Source: Breoghania sp037026715 (GTDB lineage: Bacteria; Pseudomonadota; Alphaproteobacteria; Rhizobiales; Stappiaceae). Taken from it: DNA of 64,000 nucleotides. Under the pieces are notes generated by a model. The model ran no database searches, was not told where the DNA came from, and saw only the letters and a program-made list of their open reading frames with translations. A program made the position numbers and the translations under genes. Shown piece after piece: positions 43,953-52,097 of this stretch. The first letter of the stretch is position 1, and each line of letters begins with the position of its first letter. The DNA lies in the NCBI RefSeq assembly GCF_037026715.1, contig NZ_JBANCG010000002.1, positions 124,001-188,000 on the forward strand, in the 5' to 3' direction.

Positions 43953-44780
43953 TCAAGCCGGCTTCGCGCGCCAGCGGGTAAGTCGTGTTTCAAGGGGCTG
44001 GACCAGCGTGTATTCGATGACGAGCATGACTGCGACGAAGGCGAAGGCGTAGCCGAGAATGGCGGTCACGTCGAAGAGTTGGAAATAGAGGTGGATCTGG
44101 AAGCCGACGCCGTTGGACCGGCCAAGCAGCTCCACCACCAGCACGATCTTCCAGATCAGGGCGAGGCCGGAGCGCGAGGCGGCGGCGAGATAGGGCTGGA
44201 GTTGCGGCAAGACCACGTGGCGCGCGGTCGTCAGCCGTGAGAAGCGGTAGACGCGGGCCATCTCGGCAAGCTTCGGATCGAGCGCCCGGGCGCCTTCTCT
44301 CAAAGTGATGACGACGTTCGGGATCTTGTTGAGCGCCACCGCCGTGATGGCGGCCGCCTCGCTCAGTCCGATCCAGATGTAGCACAGCACGATCAGCACC
44401 AGCGCCGGCATGTTGATGAGCAGGATGAGCCACGGGTCTAGCACCCGGTCGACCGTCCGTTTCTGGCCCATCAGGAGCCCCAGCGCCGTGCCGACCACCA
44501 TGGAAATGGCGAAGGCCGCGATCACGCGGGCGAGCGTGACCGCGAGGTGGAAGAAGAGCTCGCCCGTCGACGCCTCGCGCGCCATGAAGGCGGCGACCGC
44601 AAGCGGCGAGGGCACGTCGGGATCGTTCGCCCACCAGGCAGCCAGCGACCAGACGAGGAAGAAGCCCGCCAGCGACAGCGCGCCGGGAGCCATGCGCCAC
44701 CGGCGCCGATGCGCGCGGCCCGTGCCCGACAAACCCGGGCGCGCCGTTCGCGCGCTTTCCCCGACCGTCTCCGCACTCAC
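43953..44780 (-). CDS. NitT/TauT-type ABC transporter permease
   Basis: This 275-residue inner-membrane protein has six predicted helices, beginning with LSLAGFFLVWSLAAWWA near residue 35, and the coupling-loop segment AVALNKIPNVVITLREGARALDPKLAEMARVY near 160. It is a standard SsuC/TauC-type permease. The GTG start overlaps the end of the binding-protein region with only one base between stop and start. It partners with the ATPase at 43244. Confidence 0.92.
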   Translation of the reverse strand: MSAETVGESARTARPGLSGTGRAHRRRWRMAPGALSLAGFFLVWSLAAWWANDPDVPSPLAVAAFMAREASTGELFFHLAVTLARVIAAFAISMVVGTALGLLMGQKRTVDRVLDPWLILLINMPALVLIVLCYIWIGLSEAAAITAVALNKIPNVVITLREGARALDPKLAEMARVYRFSRLTTARHVVLPQLQPYLAAASRSGLALIWKIVLVVELLGRSNGVGFQIHLYFQLFDVTAILGYAFAFVAVMLVIEYTLVQPLETRLTRWRAKPA

Positions 44781-44781
44781 C

Positions 44782-45813
44782 TCACGACCCGTCGACAAGG
44801 GCGGGCCAGAAGGTGCCGGGAGACATCTCGGTGGCGGGGCCGACGAGCTTGTCGCCGCCAAGCCGGGCCAGAAGCTCGTAGATATGGGCGGTGTCCGTTA
44901 TTTCCGCCTTCAGCGGACGTTCGGGAATGCCGGCGCGAAAACGCTCGCGCAGCGTCTCGAACGTTGCCTGATCTTCCGCTCCCATGGCCGGCCTCAGCTC
45001 CTCCCAGGCGGCGTCGGAGGTCTTCAGCAGGTCCTTGGTCTGCCGCGACGCGTGCACGAACCCGAGCATCGCCTTGCGGTGCTCATCGGCCCAGCTCTCG
45101 TCGAAGACATAGCCGATTGCGGAAATGGCCCCTTCCGCACCGAGCCGGATCGCCGCGTCGTTGGCGTCGAGCACCCGGCGGAAGCCCTTCGCCTCCAGCC
45201 GCGCGGCGTAGTGCCAGTAGTTGAGCACGGCGTCGAGTTCGCCCTGTTCGAGCTTCCGGGCCAGAAGCGGCGGCGCGCCGTAGATGATCTCGTTCTCGCT
45301 CGCCGGATCGAAGCCCGCATCGCGCTGGCCAAGCCCGCGCAGGGTAAGCCAGCCCTTGTCGAGCGGCCCGCCGGCGACCCCGACCTTGCGGCCCTTGAGG
45401 TCCTTAAGTTCCCTGATATCGGAATTGGCGGGCACCATCAGCGCACCGACCGACGAGGAAAAGGGCACGAAGGTGAAGTCCTTTCCCGCCGCCCGCTGGC
45501 GCGAGACCCAGAGCCAGTCGGAAACGATGATATCGACTTCGCCCGCCTGCAGCGCCACCAGCGTCGCCTGGTTGGAGGCGAACGGCACCATCTCCACCGC
45601 GATGCCGTTCTGCGCATCGAAGCCGTGGCTGACGAGGCTCGTCAGTTCCCAGTTGACCGTGCCGTATTTCAGGACGCCGACGCGGATGGTCTCGGCGGCG
45701 TGGGCTCTCCCTGCGCCGGCGAGCCCCGCGCCGGCCACCCCGGCTCCGGCCGTCATCGAAACGGCCAGGGCGGCGGTCATGGCCGCCGCCGCCATGATTA
45801 TGAAGATGCGCAT
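44782..45813 (-). CDS. NitT/TauT-type ABC transporter substrate-binding protein
   Basis: This 343-residue periplasmic protein has a signal peptide of about 39 residues with repeated Gly-Ala (GAGVAGAGLAGAGRAHA) and a SsuA/TauA-type fold. It begins TIRVGVLKYGTVNWELTSLVSHGFD and includes AGEVDIIVSDWLWVSRQRA near residue 95. Similar proteins often sit beside methanol dehydrogenase genes. The ligand is unknown; nitrate, sulfonates or thiamine precursors are all typical of the family. GGGAGGA precedes the ATG. Confidence 0.92.
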   Translation of the reverse strand: MRIFIIMAAAAMTAALAVSMTAGAGVAGAGLAGAGRAHAAETIRVGVLKYGTVNWELTSLVSHGFDAQNGIAVEMVPFASNQATLVALQAGEVDIIVSDWLWVSRQRAAGKDFTFVPFSSSVGALMVPANSDIRELKDLKGRKVGVAGGPLDKGWLTLRGLGQRDAGFDPASENEIIYGAPPLLARKLEQGELDAVLNYWHYAARLEAKGFRRVLDANDAAIRLGAEGAISAIGYVFDESWADEHRKAMLGFVHASRQTKDLLKTSDAAWEELRPAMGAEDQATFETLRERFRAGIPERPLKAEITDTAHIYELLARLGGDKLVGPATEMSPGTFWPALVDGS

Positions 45814-46084
45814 ATGTCCTCCCGGGCGCCGCGGAACCGGCTCTGGTGCCGCCGGTGTCCTCGCGGGGCTTCGATTTTCGCCGTTTTCGCGTCTTGGTGC
45901 GCGATACGGCCTTGGTTCCGTAGCGATAGTAACGAATGAGGGGAGGGCTTGAATATAGTGCCTAAGGGCAAGGTCGCCGCGCCGACGTTCTCGCGGCGGT
46001 GACAGGCCTGCTATACGGCGCGCCGATGGTCCCGGCGCTCCCGGGAGCGCATTTCCTCCCGCCCACCCAAGATCCGGAACAGTC

Positions 46085-46552
46085 ATGACGGCCTCCCCTC
46101 TTTCGATCCGCCCATATGCCCCCTCGGACATGAAGATCCTGTCCGCGATCTGGCTGGAAGCCTCGCTCGAGGCCCACGGGTTTCTGGGAGAAGAGCTTCT
46201 GCGCAGCCAGCGGGCGCTCATCGAGGAGAGCTATCTGGCTGAGGCCGATGTCTGGGTGGCGTGCCTTGAGGGTGCCCCCGTCGGGTTCATCGGCCTGCTC
46301 GATGCCTTCATCGGCGGTCTGTTCGTCGACCCAGCTCGACAGGGGCAGGGCATCGGCCGTGCGCTCGTGGCCCATGCCTGTGCGCGCAAGGGCGAGCTGT
46401 CGCTCGAAGTCTATGCCGAGAACGGGGCCGCCTGCGCCTTCTATCGCGCTCTGGGCTTTTGCGAGACCGAGCGGCGCGCCATCGATGACAACGGCCTGCC
46501 GCACGAGAATATCCGCATGCGCCTTGCCCCCAAAGGCGGGCCGAGCGCCTGA
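46085..46552 (+). CDS. GNAT family N-acetyltransferase
   Basis: This 155-residue cytoplasmic protein has the GNAT fold with the acetyl-CoA loop as ARQGQGIGRALVAHA near residues 84-98. The VYAENGAACAFYRALGF stretch near 115 is typical of the C-terminal half. It resembles the YjaB/ElaA-like group. The substrate cannot be identified. It is a single gene on the plus strand between the methanol locus and the DUF1194 gene. Confidence 0.9.
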   Translation: MTASPLSIRPYAPSDMKILSAIWLEASLEAHGFLGEELLRSQRALIEESYLAEADVWVACLEGAPVGFIGLLDAFIGGLFVDPARQGQGIGRALVAHACARKGELSLEVYAENGAACAFYRALGFCETERRAIDDNGLPHENIRMRLAPKGGPSA

Positions 46553-46652
46553 CGGCAAAAGCCGTTCTCGCCGTCCCGATGCCCTTCTCCATTCCCCTTC
46601 CGCAGCGGTTGCGCCATCTACGTAGGCGCACTGCTTGCGCCTTTGCGCGAAT

Positions 46653-46671
46653 AAGCGCAATAATTGCGCTT
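46653..46671. promoter_or_regulatory. Perfect 19-bp palindrome upstream of the DUF1194 gene
   Basis: AAGCGCAA-TAA-TTGCGCTT reads the same on both strands. Two further GCGCA/TGCGC motifs lie just upstream (46626-46650). It may be an operator for the gene starting at 46707, or a short hairpin. Confidence 0.55.
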
Positions 46672-46706
46672 GTCCGTTGGCTGAGGGGCAATGACGGAGG
46701 GCGGAG

Positions 46707-47465
46707 ATGCGGTCGGCGAGGAGCTTGGCGATAGGCGCGGCTATGGTCGCAGCGGTATGCGTGGGGTGGGGTACGGATCGGGCGCAGGCGGAGGAGCCGG
46801 CGGTTCCGGATGCCTTCGTTCCGCTTGCTCTGGTGCTGTTGACGGATGTCTCCTACAGCGTCGATGCAAACGAGTACGTTCTGATCAAGGAGGGCTACCG
46901 CACGGCCTTCGCCGATGCCGACGTCATCGCGACCATCGAGGCCGCCGGCGGTGTCGCGGTGAGCTACGTTGAGTTCTCCGACCGCAACGCGGTTGAAACG
47001 GTACTCGACTGGCGGGTCCTGCGCGGAAAGGCCGATGCCGTCGCCTTCGGCCTTGCGATCGCCGCCGCCCCGCGCACCAGCGCGGGCAACACCGCGCTTG
47101 AGGCAGGCCTGCGCGCGGCGACAAGCAAGCTCGTCGAAAGTCCGTTCCCGGAAGCGCGCATGGTGATCGATGTGGCGAGCGATCTCGCCTGGGACGGCGG
47201 GCGCGCGGCGGTTTCGCGAGACGAGGCGGTGGCGGCCGGCATCACCATCAACGGCCTGCCGATCATCGAACAGACCCGCATCGCCAGCATCGACGGTCGG
47301 CTGGTGTTTCCGGGCTACCAGCCGCCCGACGGCATCGCCGGCTTCTTTCGGCGCGACGTCATCGGCGGCAACGGCGCCTTTCTCGTCGAGGCCCGGGATT
47401 TCCGCGATTTCGGCGCGGCGTTGCGCAGGAAGCTGCTACGTGAACTCATGATCGCGAAAAACTGA
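46707..47465 (+). CDS. DUF1194 family exported protein with von Willebrand A-like fold
   Basis: This 252-residue protein has a signal peptide of about 28 residues and then a DUF1194 domain related to the von Willebrand A fold. The metal-ion site is visible as LTDVSYSVDANE (Asp-x-Ser-x-Ser) near residue 47, and other typical parts are YVEFSD near 90 and RTSAGNTALEAGLRAA near 130, with a Thr in the site. Such proteins probably bind partner proteins through a divalent cation; the role is unknown. It is monocistronic. Confidence 0.9.
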   Translation: MRSARSLAIGAAMVAAVCVGWGTDRAQAEEPAVPDAFVPLALVLLTDVSYSVDANEYVLIKEGYRTAFADADVIATIEAAGGVAVSYVEFSDRNAVETVLDWRVLRGKADAVAFGLAIAAAPRTSAGNTALEAGLRAATSKLVESPFPEARMVIDVASDLAWDGGRAAVSRDEAVAAGITINGLPIIEQTRIASIDGRLVFPGYQPPDGIAGFFRRDVIGGNGAFLVEARDFRDFGAALRRKLLRELMIAKN

Positions 47466-47561
47466 AATTTACGGGCGGTACGTTTCTGGTCTATGAGATC
47501 TCCTTGACGCTGCAGTGCAGCATATACTGTGGTAAGTCAGAAACGGATGCCGGAACCAGTT

Positions 47562-48029
47562 ATGGATCAGAGAGTTGATGCGCATGCCTATGCGCAACGT
47601 ATCGGTGAGGAAGTCGGCGTATCGGGCTGGATCACCATCACGCAAGCCATGATCGACACCTTCGCCGATCTGACGTTCGATCATCAGTTCATCCATGTGG
47701 ACGCCGAGCGCGCCGCCAAGGACGGCCCTTTCGGCGGCACCATCGTCCACGGGTTCCTGACCCTGTCGCTGCTCACCCGCATGGCGCGCGAGGCCGAACC
47801 GGCCATTCAGGGCGCGGGCATGCTGATCAACTACGGATTCGAGAAGGTGCGCTTCCTGCATGTGGTGCCGACCGGCGGCCGGGTGCGCGGGCGGGTGCAA
47901 CTCGTCTCTTCGGAAGAGCGAAAGCCCGGCGAATTCACCTTCTGTCACCGCATCACTGTGGAGATCGAGGGCATCGACCGGCCCGCACTGGTCGCGGACT
48001 GGCTGACCCGGCAATACGTCAACGGCTGA
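47562..48029 (+). CDS. MaoC-type (R)-hydratase family protein
   Basis: This 155-residue hot-dog-fold protein carries the hydratase-type motif FADLTFDHQFIHVDAERAA near residues 33-50 with the catalytic Asp-His pair, and the FGGTIVHGFLTLSLL segment of MaoC proteins. It would add water to a 2-enoyl-CoA, or act as a related dehydratase. The start is taken as the second internal ATG (MDQRVDAHAY) because it gives the usual length; an ATG at 47547 is possible. It begins the plus-strand group that leads to the catabolic island. Confidence 0.85.
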   Translation: MDQRVDAHAYAQRIGEEVGVSGWITITQAMIDTFADLTFDHQFIHVDAERAAKDGPFGGTIVHGFLTLSLLTRMAREAEPAIQGAGMLINYGFEKVRFLHVVPTGGRVRGRVQLVSSEERKPGEFTFCHRITVEIEGIDRPALVADWLTRQYVNG

Positions 48030-48228
48030 GCGTTTGCCGCTTATTCCCCACAGTCGTCCCAGACGGCGCCATAGGCGCAAGGAACGACTGTTCATTCTCC
48101 CTGCTATTTGATTAATATGGCAAGTAATTGCCGCTTGGTCCGCTACCGTTCCTGGCAGCGGATCTCCGTGGCATTACCTAGGAGGAGGTCGTGCACCGAT
48201 CGTCGGCGCACGGGATGGGGAGGAAAAC

Positions 48229-48612
48229 ATGCCAAACGACGACACCTTCGCGCGCGGGCTTGAGGTCCGCCGCGCAATGTTCGGGCCGGAGGGAGCCGAA
48301 CAGCAGACCGAGGCCGCGACGGATTTTACCTGGCCATTGCAGGACATGGTCACGCGCTACTGCTTCGGCGAGATCTGGAACCGGCCGGGTCTCGACCGCA
48401 AGCAGCGCTCGATGATCACGCTTGCCATGCTGGTCGCCCTCGGCCGTCCGCACGAGATCAAGACCCACGTTCGCGGCGGGCTGAAGAACGGGCTCAGCAA
48501 GGAGGAGATCCGCGAGATCCTCGTCCATTCCATGCTCTATTGCGGCATTCCCGCCTCGGTCGACGGCCACCGCGCGGCCGGCGAAGTGTTTGCAGAACTG
48601 GGAATGGAGTAG
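48229..48612 (+). CDS. Carboxymuconolactone decarboxylase family protein
   Basis: This 127-residue protein belongs to the AhpD/carboxymuconolactone decarboxylase family. It has the segments FTWPLQDMVTRYCFGEIWNRPGLDRKQRSM and the RPHEIKTHVRGGLKNGLSKEEIREI core seen in PcaC. The AhpD-type Cys-x2-Cys is absent, so disulfide reductase activity is unlikely. No other protocatechuate genes are nearby, and such proteins often accompany oxidoreductases in catabolic operons without a defined role. GGGGAGGA lies ahead of the ATG; the stop is three bases before the next start. Confidence 0.87.
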   Translation: MPNDDTFARGLEVRRAMFGPEGAEQQTEAATDFTWPLQDMVTRYCFGEIWNRPGLDRKQRSMITLAMLVALGRPHEIKTHVRGGLKNGLSKEEIREILVHSMLYCGIPASVDGHRAAGEVFAELGME

Positions 48613-48615
48613 ATC

Positions 48616-49569
48616 ATGGCGGAGGTCTCACGACTTGACAACGCGTCGGCGGAGCGGATTGGCTTCGTCGGCATCGGCAACATGGGCTGGCCGATGGCCG
48701 CCAATCTCGCCCGCGCCGGCTTCAAGCTTGGCGTCTACGACACCGATCCCGACCGCGCCGCGCGTTTTGCCGCCGAATTCGGGGCGCAGGCGGCGCGCAC
48801 GCCGGCCGATCTCGGTGCCATGTGCGATATCGTCGTCACCATGCTGCCGACGGGCGCGATCGTCCGGCGCGTGCTGCTGGGCGCGGAAAATGGCGGGGCG
48901 GACGGCGCGGCGGACCAGGCTTTGGCGTCCGCTCTCGCGCCTGGCGCCCTTCTCATCGACATGTCGTCCTCCGATCCGCTCGGCACGCGCGAACTGGGCG
49001 CGGCCTTGCGCGAGCGCGGTGTCGCGTTGGTCGATGCCCCCGTTTCCGGCGGCGTTCCGCGCGCCCGCGACGGCACGCTCGCCATCATGCTGGGCGCCGA
49101 CGATCCGGCCGAGGCGCGCCGGGCCCGGCCGGTGCTTGGCGCGATGGGGCGCGACATCTTCGAGACCGGCCCGCTCGGCTCCGGCCACGCGATGAAGGCG
49201 CTCAACAACTACGTCGCCGCCGCAGGCTTTGCCGCTGCCTCCGAGGCGCTCATCGCGGGCAAGGGCTTCGGGCTCGACCCGGCCGTGATGATCGACATCA
49301 TGAACGTCTCCACCGGGCGCAATTTCTCCACCGAGAGCACGATCAAGTCGCAGGTGCTGACGCAGGATTATGCCTCCGGCTTCGCCCTTGCCCTGCTCGC
49401 CAAGGACGTCGGCATCGCGGCCGATCTCGCGCAAGGTCTCGGTCTCGACCTGCCACTCGTTGAAACCACCAGCCGGATCTGGTTCTCAGCCCGCGACGCG
49501 ATCGGTGGCGAGAAGGATCATACCGAGGCAATCCGCGCATGGCAGGAAACAGCGCGTGAGGACGGCTGA
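48616..49569 (+). CDS. 3-Hydroxyisobutyrate dehydrogenase-family oxidoreductase
   Basis: This 317-residue NAD(P)-dependent enzyme has the N-terminal Rossmann motif IGFVGIGNMGWPMAANLARAG near residues 14-34. The substrate signature appears as LVDAPVSGGVPRARDGTLAIMLG near 138, and the catalytic Lys lies in GSGHAMKALNNYV near 192. The family oxidises beta-hydroxyacids or reduces the semialdehydes. It is co-transcribed with the carboxymuconolactone-type gene (three-base gap) and lies convergent to the RpiR regulator. Confidence 0.92.
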   Translation: MAEVSRLDNASAERIGFVGIGNMGWPMAANLARAGFKLGVYDTDPDRAARFAAEFGAQAARTPADLGAMCDIVVTMLPTGAIVRRVLLGAENGGADGAADQALASALAPGALLIDMSSSDPLGTRELGAALRERGVALVDAPVSGGVPRARDGTLAIMLGADDPAEARRARPVLGAMGRDIFETGPLGSGHAMKALNNYVAAAGFAAASEALIAGKGFGLDPAVMIDIMNVSTGRNFSTESTIKSQVLTQDYASGFALALLAKDVGIAADLAQGLGLDLPLVETTSRIWFSARDAIGGEKDHTEAIRAWQETAREDG

Positions 49570-49608
49570 CGGAAAGCGGCCGGGCCCGCAGGGCGCCCCA
49601 TCACCCCC

Positions 49609-50496
49609 TTAACCCTCCCGCATCCGCTCCAGCGCATCGATTCTGGGCCTTGCGCTTTCCCACAGCGCTTCGGTCGTTGCCGCGACCAGCGCTTCCGCCA
49701 GGCCCAGGATCGCCACGGTGGAATCCCAGTTGGAGGGCGCCGCCACGCGCGCGGCGAGCACGTGCCGGGCATGGGCGGCGATCGGCGAAAGCCATTGGTC
49801 GGTCAAAAGCACGATCGGTGCATTGCGCTTTGCCGCGGCTGCCGTGAAGCGGGCGAGATCGTCGGAATAGCGGCGGATGTCGAAGACGATCAGCAGATCC
49901 TTGCGCGACATGTCGAGCAGCTGGTCGCGCCAGTTGTCGGCCTGCCCGGCGAGGTGGATGACGCCCGGGCGCACGATCCTCAGGTGGGCGGAGAGATAGC
50001 GCGCCAGTCCATCGGTGAACCGGCCGCCGATCACGTAGATCTGTCCGCGCGTCTGCGCCACCAGCTTGACCGTCGCCTCGAACTCGCCGCCCGGCAGATG
50101 CGCGAAGGTCTGCGCCAGATTGTCGGCCAGCGCGGAGCGGAAACGTTCCAGGAAGGCGTCGCTTCCCGTGGCTGCGGGCTGTTGCGGGATGTCGCGCTTG
50201 GCAAGCGGGGTGGCGAGCTGGGCGTTCAACTCCGCCCGCAGTGCGCGCTGGAAGTCGGGATAGCTGTCGAAACCGAGCTTGGCGACGAAGCGCAGGATCG
50301 TCGGTGCGCTGACCGAGGCGCGCCGGGCGAATTCCGCCACGGTTTCAAGGCCGGTGACCGGGTAACCCGCCAGCAGCGTGCGTGCGGCCTTCTGCTCCGT
50401 CGCGGTCAGTTCGTGCAGCCCGGCGCGGATGGCCTCCGCCACCGTTTCCTGTCCCCCCGTTTGCCCCGTCTTCTGGCCACGCGTCGCCATCGTCAT
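49609..50496 (-). CDS. MurR/RpiR-family transcriptional regulator
   Basis: This 295-residue regulator has the N-terminal RpiR-type helix-turn-helix (TVAEFARRASVSAPTILRFVAKLGF, about residues 53-77) and a C-terminal SIS domain (about 130-270) that usually binds a phosphosugar or similar ligand. The start with AGGAG eight bases ahead gives MTMATRGQ. It is transcribed away from the N-formylglutamate-type amidohydrolase/TRAP genes and probably represses or activates them through the palindrome at 50555-50574. Confidence 0.92.
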   Translation of the reverse strand: MTMATRGQKTGQTGGQETVAEAIRAGLHELTATEQKAARTLLAGYPVTGLETVAEFARRASVSAPTILRFVAKLGFDSYPDFQRALRAELNAQLATPLAKRDIPQQPAATGSDAFLERFRSALADNLAQTFAHLPGGEFEATVKLVAQTRGQIYVIGGRFTDGLARYLSAHLRIVRPGVIHLAGQADNWRDQLLDMSRKDLLIVFDIRRYSDDLARFTAAAAKRNAPIVLLTDQWLSPIAAHARHVLAARVAAPSNWDSTVAILGLAEALVAATTEALWESARPRIDALERMREG

Positions 50497-50551
50497 GACG
50501 CCCGCTCCTGCTGGACAAAGTGCCCCAACGTATTTTCCCCTCTGGTCGAAA

Positions 50552-50579
50552 TTGACAGTGCCGTCCGACACTGTAATAT
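50552..50579 (+). promoter_or_regulatory. Near-consensus sigma-70 promoter with embedded palindrome
   Basis: TTGACA (50552-50557), a 16-base spacer and TAATAT (50574-50579) point to a strong housekeeping promoter on the plus strand. Within it, ACAGTG (50555-50560) and CACTGT (50569-50574) form an inverted repeat with an 8-base centre, a likely repressor operator. It is 167 bases ahead of the next plus-strand start codon and 56 bases upstream of the RpiR start. A second palindrome, GTAAC-ATTC-GTTAC, lies at 50612-50625. Confidence 0.7.
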
Positions 50580-50746
50580 CTCAAAAAGAGAACGATGAAA
50601 AATACCATTCTGTAACATTCGTTACGGAGGTCGCGGGCTGTCGCAAGCGCGCGGTGGAGCCGCTGGCGGCGGATTGGGGATGCTCTGGCCAAGGCATTGG
50701 GACAGGGCATTGGGCGAGAGCGTGGGACGAGTGCTTGGGGGAGCGC

Positions 50747-51523
50747 ATGGCGGGTGATCCGGTTTCGGCGGAATACAGGCCGGTCGTGGTGTCGAACGCG
50801 GCTGGCGCTTCCGACTTCGTCATCCTGTGCGATCACGCCTGCAACGACATTCCCCTGCCGCTCACCGATATGGGCCTGTCCGCCGAGGCGTTGCGCAGCC
50901 ATATCGCCTGGGATCCCGGCGCGCTGGCCGTATCGCAGGCGCTGAGCGAGCGGCTCGACGCCGTGCTCATCCATCCCACGGTGTCGCGCCTCGTCATCGA
51001 CTGCAACCGCGCGGCCGATGCGCCCGATCTCATTCCCGAAATCAGCGAAACGACCGGAATCCCGGGCAATGCGGGTCTAGATCCGCGCGAGCGCGAGCGC
51101 CGGATCGAGCGCGTGCACCGTCCCTATCACGAGGCCATCGACGCGCTGCTCGACGACCGCGAAGGCGAGGGGCGGCAAAGCCTGCTCGTCGCCGTGCACA
51201 GCTATACGCCCGTCTACAAGGGCACGAAGCGGCCCTGGCATGTCGGCATCCTGTCGGACAGGGACCGCCGGCTGGCCGATATCTTGCTTGAACAACTGGG
51301 CCGGGACGCGACGTTGGTTGTTGCCGACAACGCGCCCTATTCGCCCGACGACGGGGTCTACTACACGCTCGCCGTGCATGGCGAGGCGCGCGGGCATGCC
51401 TGCGTGATGATCGAGATCCGCAACGACGAGATCGCTTCGAAGGAGACCCAGCGCGCCTGGGCGGAGCGTCTTGCCGTTGCACTGGCATCCGCTCGGGAGG
51501 CGGTCATCAAGGAACAGGTCTGA
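50747..51523 (+). CDS. N-formylglutamate amidohydrolase-like protein
   Basis: This 258-residue protein matches the N-formylglutamate amidohydrolase family (HutG/FGase type, zinc-dependent), with FVILCDHACNDIP near residue 24, SRLVIDCNRAAD near 80, LVAVHSYTPVYKG near 145 and a late EIRNDEI. The family hydrolyses N-formylglutamate or similar amides; no other hut genes are nearby. Its place ahead of the TRAP and gamma-glutamyl-ligase genes suggests that it could release a gamma-glutamyl group. GGGGGAG precedes the ATG. Confidence 0.9.
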   Translation: MAGDPVSAEYRPVVVSNAAGASDFVILCDHACNDIPLPLTDMGLSAEALRSHIAWDPGALAVSQALSERLDAVLIHPTVSRLVIDCNRAADAPDLIPEISETTGIPGNAGLDPRERERRIERVHRPYHEAIDALLDDREGEGRQSLLVAVHSYTPVYKGTKRPWHVGILSDRDRRLADILLEQLGRDATLVVADNAPYSPDDGVYYTLAVHGEARGHACVMIEIRNDEIASKETQRAWAERLAVALASAREAVIKEQV

Positions 51524-51587
51524 CCACTGCGAAAAAGACAGGGCAGACATCCCCGGCGACGGGGCACCACGACAGGGAACGTTGGCT

Positions 51588-52097
51588 GTGCCGAAAGCAA
51601 TCAGGACCTACGTGCGATGGGTCGATGCGGTGAACCGCGTCGTCGGCCTTTTCGCCATGTACCTCGTCTTCGCGATGATGGGCATCCTGCTCTATTCGTC
51701 GTTCATGAACTCGTTCTTCATCCCGCCGCTGTGGGGGCTGGAGATGGCGCAGTTCCTGATGGTCGCCTACTACATGCTCGGCGGCGCCTGGTCGCTTCAG
51801 GCCGATGACCACGTGCGCATGGATCTGGTCTACGGCCGCTGGTCGCCGCGCTCGCGCGCCATCATCGATGCGATCACGGTGATCTTCCTGCTCGTCTATC
51901 TCGTGGTGCTGCTCTACGGCGGCATTTCCTCCACCATCTATGCCTTCGAGTACGGCGAGCGCAGCTACTCCTCGTGGCGGCCCTACATGGCGCCGATCAA
52001 GGTGATCATGTGCATCGGCATCACGTTGATGCTGCTGCAGGCGCTGGCAATCTTCTTCAAGGATCTGGCGGTTGCCCGCGGGGAGAGCCTCTCGTGA
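51588..52097 (+). CDS. dctQ: TRAP transporter small permease (DctQ type)
   Basis: This 169-residue inner-membrane protein has four predicted helices (about residues 15-38, 48-68, 90-112 and 130-155) and the family pattern MAQFLMVAYYMLGGAWSLQADDHVRMDLV. It is the small subunit that supports the large permease. The GTG start has AGGGAA nine bases ahead. Its stop overlaps the large-permease GTG by three bases. Confidence 0.92.
   Translation: MPKAIRTYVRWVDAVNRVVGLFAMYLVFAMMGILLYSSFMNSFFIPPLWGLEMAQFLMVAYYMLGGAWSLQADDHVRMDLVYGRWSPRSRAIIDAITVIFLLVYLVVLLYGGISSTIYAFEYGERSYSSWRPYMAPIKVIMCIGITLMLLQALAIFFKDLAVARGESLS

Noticed and set aside
47504..47528. TTGACG and TATACT ahead of the MaoC gene as a promoter
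   Set aside because: Spacing between the two boxes is only 13 bases, too short for sigma-70.
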